DNA of 64,000 bases from Endothia cerciana. Taxonomy: Eukaryota > Ascomycota > Sordariomycetes > Diaporthales > Cryphonectriaceae. The stretch is taken from NCBI GenBank assembly GCA_026119935.1, contig JALRMH010000049.1:124001-188000 (forward strand), in the 5' to 3' direction. The position numbers and the translations under genes were made by a program. Positions 34,721 through 45,379 of this stretch are shown here, piece after piece; position 1 is the stretch's first letter, and every line of letters starts with the position of its first letter. The notes under the pieces are model-generated. The model was not told the DNA's origin. It made no database searches and worked only from the letters and a program-made list of their open reading frames with translations.

Positions 34721-35570
34721 TCAATTTTCGGGATTCCTATACCTTATCTCACATTTAGCACCCTGCTCTAGCAGAAGCTCAATAGCATCAAGCGAGATAC
34801 AACAGACCACGAGAGGTCCGAAGCCCTCTTTCGCCCCAGTTTTCCATTCTAGTAGAGCACCCCGATAATTTTGAGGAAATACCTGACAGCTATCTCGTGA
34901 CCATAAAGCACAATTATCTCTAGGGGGCGGGGCACACAAGTTCAGGTGCCATTGATTTGAGCCGTGCCGGTCATCATACATGTTAAGATCAGTCCCCAAG
35001 GAACATCTTGACAAAATCAGGGTGTCCGAATACTGCTGATGAGCCTAGGAAACCACTGCTTTTAAGTTCCTTCCATTGACAACCATAGAACTCCTCGGGT
35101 GCCCCCAAAATTATGGGACTGCTTGGCCATAGGGTATTCATGTCAAAAATCGCCAAGAACAGTGGATTTTGTTTTTTGCTTTTAGCAGTATTCACCTTGA
35201 TATCTTTGACCTTCAAAAAGAACCTAAACAGAGCTGCAGATCCGTTGAGCACAGCCTCTGGCATCTCGAAAATTGTCCCTCATATCCGTCTGTACCAAGA
35301 GCAGTCGAACAGCTTCTATTACAGCTACAAAAGAGCTGACGACGCCCAGCTGAATGCGAACGACCTATGATCTATATACTGCTATGGGATTAATCCCCAC
35401 ATATTCATAGCTTCTATATTATCGTCGCTCCCGACTGCTAGGTACGATGTTGGCTGGCCTCCAAGGCTCTGTGTGGCAGTTGATATCCAGGCAGGGGTTT
35501 CGCCTTGTCCAGAGTTGATGTCAATTTTACCATTTCGGATCGGCCCATACTCCACCTTGCGCGCTAGCAA
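34721..35570 (-). pseudogene. Decayed ankyrin-repeat gene
   Basis: Three overlapping minus-strand frames carry pieces of ankyrin repeats in consistent order. 35570-35382 has GKIDIN...YLAVGSDDNIEAM. 35264-34989 has IKVNTAKSKKQNPLFLAI and FGHPDFVKMFL. 35014-34721 has TDLNMYDDRHGS and SLDAIELLLEQGAK. Frames change between pieces and stops intervene, and no start, end or intron pattern can be made to work. The surrounding DNA is clearly AT-richer than the genes around, as after RIP. Ankyrin-repeat proteins are often expanded in fungal accessory regions (partner domains such as NACHT or heterokaryon-incompatibility domains are not seen here). Confidence 0.55.
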
Positions 35571-37248
35571 GGTTATACCAAAATTCAGGAGGACTAATAC
35601 TAATTATTTATACTAGACAATTTCATAATACGCTATTTAAGGCATGGGGCTCTGGGTCGGGCCATAAGCAGTAGTGTTGTGCATTCTCATCCCATGACGC
35701 TCTGCATCTACGCCGAAATATCGTAATGTCGGCTGTGGCCCTTCTGTCGATGGCGTTCTATAGCTATATTCTCTGGTACAAGAGTAAGAGCTTGGGTATT
35801 GACAGATCTAAATTGAGATGGACTTTATCGTAGATGTATCTTCAGCGCTATTCAAGGAATGCGAAGATCAATTGAGATGGAACAGCGCTTGGGTACAGGC
35901 TTTCAACACGGGTAGAACAGACTACCTAACTCGGTAGTTAGCATCGTAAACAAATAGTTTTGCTGGCAATATGGCGCCAAGGTTAGATATATTGAGGCTC
36001 GTGGTCTCCATTATGCTGACGAGTCAAGAGGTAGAGGAGGAAGGTTCATTCTTCCATGAACGATGCAAGTGCCGACTGATGGCTAGCAAAGGCTTAAAAT
36101 ACAAGGGAAAGCTAGGTCTAAAAAAATAAAGTAAAAAGGACAAATGACACTATCCACGAGAATGCGGGCATACACTTGCGTTCTAGAATGCGTCTCAAGC
36201 CCAGAAGGAATGATTCTGCCAAGATTCGTCTGAAACATTATATCGGTTTTGGTCATGCAACGAACATAGCGTCGACGAGTATCCTGCCGAGGCAGTGTGA
36301 TGATATCGTCTCATCTTGGGCTCTCGGCAACCCTACTACAACTTCACGGAAAGAAACCTCGGCCCATGAATCAGGAATACCCACACAGCTTCGTGCACTT
36401 GTGACCAATCGCAACACTTCCTGTAGACAGTCTCCAGCTCCGATGGCCGTTCGATCACGGTGAAAAAACAATCTGTCACCAGTTTCTGTCACCTGTACTT
36501 ACTCAAGTATAAAACGATTCTCGAACTGCCGTGGGGATTCATCTGGTGCACCTGGTCCGTGGAAGCGTCAAAAAGATCTATCTTGAATGATTGAATAGAC
36601 ATCCCAATTTTCGAGCTTCCAAGTGCCTTGAAGTCGTTATTTTAGGGTTAATTGATTCGAATCTGATTGTCAAGATCGGTCTGGGCACGCTATTAATATT
36701 GCCGTGGGCAGATAGACGTCACATAAATCAGTCAGAGAAGTAGTCCAACTTTCGACAGATATTAGCTGATACAACCCGAAACAATAGCCCTGTTTGCATC
36801 AGGACGGTGAGGCTAGCCCACAAACAAGTTTGACAAACCGCAAGCGGCTCCGAATGCGGTATACTCCCTACATCAATGATCCCCAAAGGTCGAGCCAAAC
36901 CCCTGCTGCATTGTGACATTGTCGCTCTTGGCCGTAGAATTGCGGCAGGAGACCAGACGGTGCTGAGCGAGCTAACATCCGTCCTGAGTACTTGTGCCCG
37001 AATTGGGCGGAGCCTCACTCTCGAACACTACTTCCTTGGCACATTCAGGACATGCCATCTGATTTCGAATCGAATATATAGTCTAGAGCGGCTTTCATGA
37101 TGCGAGAATGGGCATGAACAGGTGCACTCTTTTGATTCAAGTTCCTCCGTGTGTACATATAAGTCATCTTTCCTTTTCTTCTGAGTCCGACCAGCCTGGC
37201 GCTGTTAACAGTCCTTTATTATCACCTCTCCATGCAAACATCCTTACG
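35571..37248. other. AT-rich gene-free block before the cutinase
   Basis: No coding signal. AT-rich and TpA-rich, like RIP-mutated repeats, especially 35570-36700. Presumably includes the cutinase promoter at its right end. Confidence 0.55.
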
Positions 37249-37999
37249 ATGAAGCTATCCGTTCCTCTCACCATCCTTACTGGACTTTCAGTCGCTGGCG
37301 CTGCCCCGGCTTCATACTCGAGACTCGAGGACCGTCAGGAACAAACAACATCTAACGACCTTAAAAACGACGCATGCAAACCCGTGACGTTCATCATGGC
37401 TCGTGGATCCACAGAAGTAGGCAATATGGTGAGTGGAGAAACAATATCCTCGCACCTAGTATCACTGGAAAGCAACTCACACGTATTATCCACAGGGCGA
37501 AATCCCCGGCCCACCAACCTGCGCCGGCCTCAAGCAACAGCTCGGCGCGGACCAAGTCGCCTGCCAGGGCGTAGGCACCGAGGATGGCTATCCAGCCCTT
37601 CTCTCGCCGAATTTCCTTCCCAAGAACACCGACGACACGTCCATCGCGGCCGCCACCAAGATTGTGAACCTGGCTGCGACGAAGTGCCCAGACACGACGA
37701 TGCTCATTGGCGGCTACAGCCAGGGCAGTGCTGTGGTCGACAACGCGATACAAGGGATGCCCGCCGCGATGCAGTCCAAGATTGCCGGCGTCGTCCTCTT
37801 TGGCTACACACGCAACGCGCAGGACAATGCCCAAATCCCAGGGTACCCGAAGGCCCAGACAAAGATCTTCTGCGCGCCGGGTGATTTGGTATGCGACAAC
37901 ACGCTGACCATCACCGCGGCACATCTGTCGTATGCTGCCAACGCGCCTGCGGCTGCGTCGTTCCTCGCTAGCATGGTGAAGAACACGAGTAGTACTTAG
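37249..37999 (+). CDS. Cutinase
   Basis: Exons 37249-37428 and 37496-37999 give 227 aa. The 67-nt intron (GTGAGT...CACAG) joins STEVGNM to GEIPGPP and restores the frame. The signal peptide is residues 1 to about 18 (MKLSVPLTILTGLSVAGAAP). The catalytic triad is Ser135 (GGYSQG), Asp190 (CAPGDLVCDN) and His203 (AAHLSY). The early block MARGSTEVG carries the oxyanion-hole residue. Cys43, 70, 83, 124, 186 and 193 allow the usual disulfides, including the short one that frames the Asp loop. Cutinases are secreted serine esterases that cut plant cutin or suberin and polyesters. The gene stands alone, with the AT-rich relic block on its left and transposon-like relics on its right. Size and motifs are fully normal, so it looks active. 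Confidence 0.93.
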
Positions 38000-38698
38000 T
38001 GAGCTAGAGTGGCAGCAAGGTCAGAAGAATTGAGAGGAACTTGCGTATATTTCCTTTTTGTATACCCACATGATGGCAGGACCTCAGGATAGCCAATTAT
38101 ATTGATTATTCTCTTCTGTTTGTTAATTTGGCGTTCGGACACACTAGGCTCATTTCCTTGGCTAGGAAGTTCGTGTGGTGTTGTAGCCCTATCCGAGCTG
38201 TGAGCTCGTCAGAACCTTCCGTCTTCCTTCTACCGATTATTAAAGTCCACGTCGCGGCAGAGGTTAGGGAGGTCCTTTCCTGAAGTTTAAGGTGTCTAGA
38301 CCAACGCGTCTTAGCCCGCCTTGTTGTTATATGTAACCGAGAGGACCTAGATCCCGCGGTCCCGTGAGTTTATATTTCATCTCGTTGAGCAGAGGAAAGG
38401 CAGAATTAAGTAGCTTCTCAGGCAGCGAGTCATCCCGTGATGACACCGTGAGAGCATGAGCCATTGAACTTGGAACCGACGAGATGAAGTACTTCCATGC
38501 GGACGGCAATGAAACAGATTTGGGGATATTCCCACAACAAAGATGCCTCATCTCCTCGCAGTCATGATGGAATATCTTCCGAATGTGGTGGAGCTCATCT
38601 TCCACCGGAACTCGAAGCCGTCGAAAATTTCATTCCCTATTTCATTTCTTGAACTTTGGAAAACTCGAAGGCGACAAGCCCCTAAAGACCTCCTTACA
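38000..38698. other. Cutinase 3' flank, possible relic coding DNA
   Basis: No intact gene. A 92-codon minus frame (38327-38605) has mixed composition but no recognisable motif. Confidence 0.4.
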
Positions 38699-38923
38699 AT
38701 GCCGGAACTAGAGGATGAAGAAGAGGAATGGGAAGTTGAAGAAACTGTGGGTCGCCGGGACTTCGCAGAGAAATCGCATTACCTTGTAAAATTGCAAGGC
38801 TGGCCGTCTGAGCATAATACTTGGGAATATGAGCACTTGAAATATGCATCTCGAAAGGTACAGCAGTTTCTCAAAGAACCAAGCTCGGAAGCAGAGGCCA
38901 AGGGGCAAGCGACGCTCTGGTGA
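38699..38923 (+). CDS. Chromodomain protein fragment, likely transposon-derived
   Basis: A 74-codon frame from ATG 38699 (MPELEDEEEEWEVEE) holds an almost complete chromodomain: EEWEVEETVGRRDF, HYLVKLQGWPSEHNTWEYEHL, then the closing helix RKVQQFLKE. The third aromatic-cage position and the conserved W of NTWE are visible. The frame is open for a further 52 codons upstream without matching anything. Chromodomains of this short form occur at the C-terminus of chromovirus integrases and as stand-alone genes in fungal repeat-rich DNA. With relic frames around it and no integrase core, it is most simply a leftover of a Ty3-type element, though a small functional gene cannot be excluded. Confidence 0.55.
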   Translation: MPELEDEEEEWEVEETVGRRDFAEKSHYLVKLQGWPSEHNTWEYEHLKYASRKVQQFLKEPSSEAEAKGQATLW

Positions 38924-39726
38924 AGAGGTGGCGAGTTACAAACGGATCAGTATCAAGACAACGGGGAAGAACAAAACTCCATATTGAGGGCCCGCAGGCC
39001 TTTCCAGGTGCTCACCCACCATTTCAGGCCATAAGCTATCACTATTCGGTGCTGGGCCTAGGCAATGCGCAGGCGATCCTCGCCGGAGATGAACAGCTCC
39101 AGCACATGATTACTCCTCTGCCTCCTCAGGAGCGCCAACCGTCTGCTCAATCTTCTAAACCCAATCAGCGTGCTTCAACAAATCATGGATGTCCTGAGGG
39201 GCCCGAGGATGGTAGCTGGGTGCTAGACGGGGTATCAACAGCAGTTCGTTCAGGACCAGTTTGGGAAACGCCACGTACCTGTTGGTGTTGCGGCGAAGGC
39301 TTCTGACCTTGAGAGTTCAGACACACACAACCTCTTCAAGCTTGTTTGTTGACATATCAAAAGGCTTGAGCAGCCAAAATTTCTCACTAGGTATATAAGT
39401 TTTAGCAGTAGCTTCAAATGGACAGTCAACAGACGAAGAGGTATGGGCACAGAGAGACAGAGAGCAACAGAAAGGGAGAAGAAGAGACGAAGAGAAACGG
39501 AGACATCGAAACAGAGGTATGAGAAGATCGAAGACCTGATTTGTCTCGCTCAATAGTGCCTCTTCTTATTTTCCCAAAGAGAAAAGGGAAAAAGTCAGGA
39601 ATGAGGAAAACGTTACAACCACGTCCCCTCCCGAGTGCACGCCTGTGCCGGTTCTCAACAAGTATCTCCTCCCGCACTTATACCACGCCCGGCTATGGAC
39701 ACTGACCGCCATCGGTGCATTTAGAA
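38924..39726. other. Relic-rich region after the chromodomain
   Basis: The plus frame 38920-39306 continues basic, polar protein-like sequence in a different frame from the chromodomain. No motif is recognised. A GA-rich stretch lies around 39435-39520. Confidence 0.4.
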
Positions 39727-40062
39727 ATGCCTGAATTCTTCGCCATCCCATACCCTACTACGCCGGACCCCATCGGCCAAGAGTATCAACGCAGCTGTAC
39801 TTTCGAGTACGCTAAGCATGTCTACAAGGCGTCTTGGAAGAACAGGTTAACACTGGAGGGATACTGCTGGGCCTTGTATCTCTTTGGCAGGGAATGCCGA
39901 CTCCATTATGTTGCGAAGGACCATGTGGGCAGCTCCCTGCAGCAGCAGGCTACTTAGACCGTGACCTTTTGCGCAGCTGTTGAGGAGGAAGGATACAGTG
40001 ATCCCATCGACTGCGAAGTAGAGTATAACATCTACATACCCTCATTCAAGTTAGGCCACTAA
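39727..40062 (+). pseudogene. Relic ORF with in-frame TAG, unknown
   Basis: ATG 39727 opens 76 codons (MPEFFAIPYPTTPDP...) up to TAG 39955-39957. The same frame then runs 34 more codons of protein-like sequence (TVTFCAAVEEEGYSDPIDCE...) to TAA 40060-40062. CAG to TAG, as RIP makes, would explain the stop after a Gln-rich stretch. No family recognised. Confidence 0.3.
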
Positions 40063-40146
40063 GATATCAGCCGGCCCTTAATCATCCCCGAAGGTCCCCG
40101 AAGCCTAAAACCTCATTACAGCCTACCCTATCCCTTCTTGGATTGA

Positions 40147-40390
40147 CCGCACGAGCCTCGTATATGAGGACTGGGACTTGTACCCGGACACCTACATGGG
40201 CGACAAGCGGGATGACGATGAGGAGGAACTAACCGAGGTAGACTCCAGATCTTCACCCGAGAACACAGAGCCTGAATTCGCCGCGAATTCACCATACATC
40301 CAGGGATCCGACCCTGCCCCCAACAGAGGCCGATGTCCTACAGGACCGATGGTCGAAACCCGATCACGCAGTAAGGTGTGCAAAGCGTAG
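40147..40390 (+). pseudogene. Relic acidic ORF, possibly transposon-derived
   Basis: An open frame enters near 40147 (DRTSLVYEDWDLYPD), continues through an acidic stretch (GDKRDDDEEELTEVDS) and ends in METRSRS-like basic residues (VETRSRSKVCKA) before TAG 40388-40390. No start or domain can be fixed. The ETRSRS ending is common in retroelement polyproteins, which is the only hint of origin. Confidence 0.3.
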
Positions 40391-41850
40391 CTACCAAATA
40401 ATGGCAATCTTCTTATATTACAAAAGCATGCCCCCTATTGTAGATGGGGGATAAACTAGCTAACTAACGAACTATTTATACATAATAATGAATAGTAAAT
40501 TCACTACTAAGTATCCAGTGAATACATCATATATTCACAGGGTGAATTCACCACATACACTAGTGAAAATCACCATACATTCGCCGGTGAATTCACGGTA
40601 CATTCACTAGTAGACTCACCGGGCATCCATCACCCGCACTACCGGTGTATCCGCTGCGGCTGTGTATCAATCTGATTCGAAGCATGGTGCGCATTTGTGG
40701 TTCGCAGCGCAATTGACTTGTGGTTTTTTATGCGAATGCTACAAGGGTGGCTATCCTCAGTGCTGACTAGGGACGACGGTGGCCATATAGCTAGCTGCGT
40801 AGAGGGCAGTCTCTCACATTTTCGGACGCCAATGATCAGGATGAAGGTAAGGGCGAAAAGCTGAAGCACCTTTTGGACTGTCGATTTAGCGAATAGAGTC
40901 TTGTATTCGATCTGATTGCAAGCCTCAATTTAAGAATGAGAATTACGCAGAAGCTGAAGGGTTCCTTTGCCTATTGATATACGTACCTAAGTGTTCCGCC
41001 CGTTGTCCTCACGGCGGCCGCCGCGGGCGTGGGCATATTCCATGGCGACATCCTCGCCGCCTGTAAGCTAAATCGTCAGCGGGGTGCCAACTGCGACGGC
41101 GCATATGGTAAAAACCGCCAGAGTATTTGCGGGAGGCAAGGCGGTTGCCCTGAGCCAGGCGGCGATTCAGCGTCGTCGCCAAGCCTGGGGGTTGTTAGGA
41201 GTGCTAATAAAGGTATTGCCAACCTGAGCGTGAATATGGTTAGAGCTATGAGGGTTGATTTGTTGCAGGCCTCGACCTTCTCGAAAAAGGTCATTGGCTT
41301 CTGCGGTCAAGGCGATGCTTTACAGAGAACCTCCATCATGGAAGGCTGTTGACCGGGGTGAGGATCAATGTTGAGTTTGATGTGGAGGTGCTCGTGATCG
41401 TGGAGGTAGATATAGTTTCAAGTGACCGGTAGATTTGACATTCATAGACTCTGGCTCTTTGTTAGAGTTGGAGTTGGGATCAGTGCCGCTAGTGTTTGGA
41501 TTAGGATTGAAGGGGCCATGGGGAATGTGATTATGTCGTTTTCTTGTGTTTCCGGGTGTCATTGATGCTGTATGTCATTGTCACCAATAATTATGATGCC
41601 CAAATTGAGAGGTGGGTGTTTGTTCTTGGCTGCGTTGACATTTAGTTTCGTCGACGAAATATCAAGTGTGCCTTTTTTAAATAGTCTCGACGCGGCCCTG
41701 CATCTAATCTTATCTCATCTTATCATGCTTCATCTTATCTTATCAATCAAAGACTCTAAGATCCCTGTCCCATTTACCAGGGACCAGCAGGGATGAACCA
41801 ACCTTCATTTCTTCAGCCTTGGCTCGAGATAGCTAGACAGAACAACAACA
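40391..41850. other. AT-rich region, no gene recognised
   Basis: Holds the GTGAATTCAC-rich repeat (40494-40625) and a CATCTTAT-rich low-complexity stretch (about 41695-41755). The plus frame 41029-41352 lacks recognisable features. Confidence 0.5.
40494..40625. repeat. Degenerate palindromic repeat built on GTGAATTCAC
   Basis: Short motifs of the form GTGAATNCAC, TATTCAC, CATTCACTAGT and GTGAATTCAC recur every 12-25 bp, in both orientations, with ACATTC or TACATTC between. Units vary, so this is a worn tandem/inverted array. The motif is its own reverse complement. Confidence 0.7.
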
Positions 41851-41855
41851 CAACC

Positions 41856-41935
41856 TGGCACCGAGTTGAGAGTCGAACCGTCAGACATCATAGTGACGAT
41901 CGAAACACCACTCAGCTAGTTTATCGTTCACTGCG
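41856..41935 (-). other. tRNA-like sequence (Pol III A- and B-box pattern)
   Basis: Read on the minus strand: CTAGCTGAGTGGT (A-box-like, about 41923-41935), then about 35 bases later GGTTCGACTCT (B-box-like, about 41869-41879), and a sequence ending in TGCCA. The spacing fits a tRNA, but the T-stem does not pair well and the acceptor end is one base short. It is more likely a decayed tRNA, a tRNA-derived short repeat, or a primer-binding region of an element than a working tRNA gene. Confidence 0.3.
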
Positions 41936-43476
41936 CCGAACCACCTTGCGCGAGCGTCCACTGCCACCCCAGCGCCAGAGCATCATCACAGATCAACTCC
42001 AGCAGCTCCTTCGCCTTCATGACGTCGAGTGGGAGCAGTTGCTTAGCCAGTAAACAAGTCAGAAACAACAGATTCACGTACGGAAGCCTCTGCGCTTGCG
42101 TTACCAGTCGGAGGCCCTATACATCAAGAGGACAACGGGAACTAACCTCAATTTTCACATCCTGATTGCTGCCCTAATCTAACGAGGAGGATATGACCGC
42201 AGATAGCCACGCAACTGGTACAACTTGGTGAAGACCTTACCTTCGTTGCTTGTTCGCTGGTTTTCGTAGACACATTGACGAATCCCACGATACGCCGCCT
42301 TGTACTGCGACTCAAGCAAATGGCTCCATTGCGTCACCGGCATGTGATGATAGCAGCTGGTAGCGCACCGCAGTTTCACAGTTTTCACTGGTAGATCCAT
42401 GAGAAATAACGAAAGGAGGCTGATCCTCTCACTGTTACTGACCCCCTTCGCCATCAACATTGCGTGCCGCCGTTCCATCACCGCCATAAAATCAATAAAA
42501 TCAAAGTCCCAGACACTCCACTGCCTTCGCGTGCATCCGTTGGACATACACCACATACACCAGGCATAGCTATCTCATTGCCCTCGACGACATACTAGTA
42601 GATTCGACTGTCGACGCCATAGCGTCTAAGCCAGGAATCAATCGATCCGACAACATCCCATCCAGCCTACAGTTCACGATGCCTCCACGTACGTCAAAAT
42701 CAGTATTAGAGTAGTTTAAAAATCCCATAAATACAAACAACCCTTTCGTACTCCTTTTTTCTAACCGATTCCCCTTATGTATTATTAAGTAGTACGACTA
42801 CTGACTCTTATCTGGCAACAACACCGCATTCTCAGTCTACTCTCTTGGCATTAATCTATGTAATCCTAGAACAAAGAAAAGTAAAATAGCACTGGAATAG
42901 TCCCTCCATGACTGGGTGCCATATAATTCGAACCTCATCATCACCTTTCAGTGCTGTCTTGACTAACATGGCCAGCAGTGAAGCTGACTCTGGGCAGCGT
43001 GAAGATATTCACCATTTTGTAGAAGACCGGATTTAGAAGCTAAAATACAAGCCATTCACCACTGGAAACAGCCATAGCAGTAGCTACCAAACGGGAATGA
43101 ATTGACATCCTCGTGTAAATCACCAAGTGCAGGTGAGGTTCCAGAGGCTGTGGCCGTGCAAGGTGTGGCGTTCCGCGCTAGCTCGTTACGGAGTGGCAGT
43201 TTCTCCCTTGGAGACAATCCCCACCTCAGCTTTTGCGCCAGCCACCAAACTCCATTTTCTTCTGACTCCAGACTCCAAACAACACCTCGACCTTCGTACC
43301 TCCCCTCTCCCAAACGACAACAACTAGCCCTTCCCTTACCCAAGCGACACCTGTCATCTACTCTAGCGTTCGCTAATGTAAATCCTCTATCATTCAATAC
43401 CTATCCATCAATCCCCAAACACTATCTTCTGCGGCCTGAAGGAAAGCAGGATCGTCCCAGATCCAGGTTGCCCAGC
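41936..43476. other. Gene-poor region with one relic frame, then SCD6 leader
   Basis: The minus frame 42179-42556 (125 codons, SNSERISLLSLFLMDLPVKTVK...) is protein-like but unrecognised; it lies in AT-rich DNA and is probably a relic. The last few hundred bases are the CT-rich promoter and leader of the SCD6 gene. Confidence 0.45.
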
Positions 43477-45379
43477 ATGTCTGACTTCATTGGGTTCGTG
43501 GCCCTGACCTGGTCCCAATTGACCCTCTCGCCGTATAGCAGCTGCTGACATAGACCTCAACAGATCCGTTATCTCCCTAATATCAAAGAGCGACATCCGG
43601 TAGGGCCCTGATTCTGCGTGCCCTGCGCTTCGAAAATTAGCTAGGCTTGTCCTGACTGACCCCACCAACAGCTATGTCGGCACCCTTGTCGAGATCAACC
43701 CGACCGAGTCCACCGTCTCTCTCGAAAATGTCAAGTCGCACGGCACAGAGGGGCGCAAGTCTGATCCCGCGGAGGAGGTGCAAGGCTCGCAGCAGATCTA
43801 CGAGTTCATTGTCTTCCGAGGCAGCGATGTGAAGGATTTGCGGGTCGAGGAGGCCCCTGCGCTGGCCAAGGAGAATCAGCCTCCTCCCATGCCCAACGAC
43901 CCTGCCATCGTCGGTGTGAGTGCCCCCTTCTCTTCAAACTACCCAACCGCGCATGCCAGCGCGCGTTGTATGATGAACTATTTCGGATGTTAAACAATCT
44001 TGACTGAATTGCGCAAAACATAACCCCATGTTGATATTTCCGTTGCCTTCCTTCTGATTCTACAACCCTCTTACCAGTCATCACACCATCGCTTGAAGAC
44101 TTGCGGGTGCTGATGCTTAATTGTCTAGACGCGGTCTCATCCAGGACGAGCTCCGGGTGGTCCAAACCCTCCGGGTCCTCCTGGTGCTCCCGGCTTTCAA
44201 AATCCCAACATGTTCCCTCCCTACCCACCACAAGGCTGGGGTCGGCCCGGCCCTCCAGGCCCTCCAGGCGCTCCTGGTCCAGGTGGATATGGGGTGGGCT
44301 ATCCTCCTCCAGGTTGGTTCCCTCCTGGTCAGGGTGGCTTCCCGCAAAACGCCCCTCCTCCCTGGAACTACCCTTTCCCTGGTGGTCAACATGGTGGCCC
44401 ACCTGGACCTCCCGGCATGCAGCAGCAGCCACAACACCAGCAACCACCAGGCTTTCCTTCCACCAGTGCCGCATCAGAGAATCAGCGACCGACCGATGGA
44501 CCAGGCGCTGATCAACCCAGAGGTCCGGCTCCCGTCGAGATGCCCTCTGAGCCCCAAGCTCTCTCTAAAATGCCTCCTATCCAGGGCGCAACTGCAGCGC
44601 CTACTCCCCCAGTCGAATCGAAGCCATCTGCGGAAGAAGTCAAGGTGAGGGCGGCTCTGCTGGAGAACCAGAAGCCTGGAGGTCCCGCCACCGAACCCAA
44701 GCAGATCCTAACGGGTCCTAGAGGCCCCACCAACGTCAACCCTGCGATACCCACGACCCTTCATGCGGCCCAGCAAGAAGCGGTCAAGGCAGCTATCGCG
44801 GCCCTTGGCCAAGCGGGACAGGCAAATGTAGCCCAGCCTACAACTACCAACGGTCTGGACAATCTGGCTAGGAAGGTTGGAGAGATGTCTCTAAATGCCG
44901 CGCGGACCGGCATTCAGACCAACAGGGGTCGCGGCCGTGGACGTGGTGGTGCCGGACCTTACTCGCGCGTGGAAGTACCCAAATCCGACTTCGACTTCGC
45001 CAAAGCAAATGCCAAGTTCAACAGGGACGATGTGATCAAGGAGAAGATTGCCGGCACATCCGCAATCGAGACCTCCGACGGCGCTACGGCTGAAGGCGAG
45101 ACGGCAGAGGAACCCGCCCAAGCGTACAACAAGTCGATCTCGTTCTTCGACAACATCGGAAGTGATTCCAACAAGAATACCGCGAAGGCACAACACGATC
45201 GCAATGCGGAGAGGCAGAAAGACGTCGACACCTTCGGTCAGGTCAGCGTTGACGGTGGCTATCGTGGTCGTGGTCGTGGTAGAGGACGCGGCCGTGGATA
45301 CCGTGGTCGTGGACGTGGGGGTTACGGTGGTCGCGGCAGCTATCAGCCTCGTGGCAACGCGCAGCCCGTCTCTCAGTAA
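43477..45379 (+). CDS. SCD6: Scd6/Lsm14-family mRNA decapping and translation regulator
   Basis: Four exons (43477-43493, 43564-43599, 43672-43915, 44129-45379) join to 515 aa; the first is only 17 nt. The introns are 70, 72, 72-to-acceptor 43671 and 213 nt, all GT/AG; the first uses GTTCGT with a TGCTGAC branch. Joined, the N-terminus reads MSDFIGSVISLISKSDIRYVGTLVEINPTES, the LSm14 domain (1 to about 85). A Pro/Gly-rich low-complexity stretch follows (about 100-200). Then come an RGRGRGG patch near 363, the FDF motif (SDFDFAKANAKFNRDDVI, about 384), the FFD box (SISFFDNIGSD, about 435), the TFG box (QKDVDTFGQ, about 463) and a C-terminal RGG tail. This order is diagnostic of Scd6/Sum2/Rap55. 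Such proteins repress translation and promote decapping in P-bodies by binding eIF4G, Dhh1 and Dcp2. Confidence 0.93.

Noticed and set aside
41029..41352. 107-codon plus frame with several Cys
   Set aside because: No signal peptide, no recognised domain, and it lies in relic-rich DNA.
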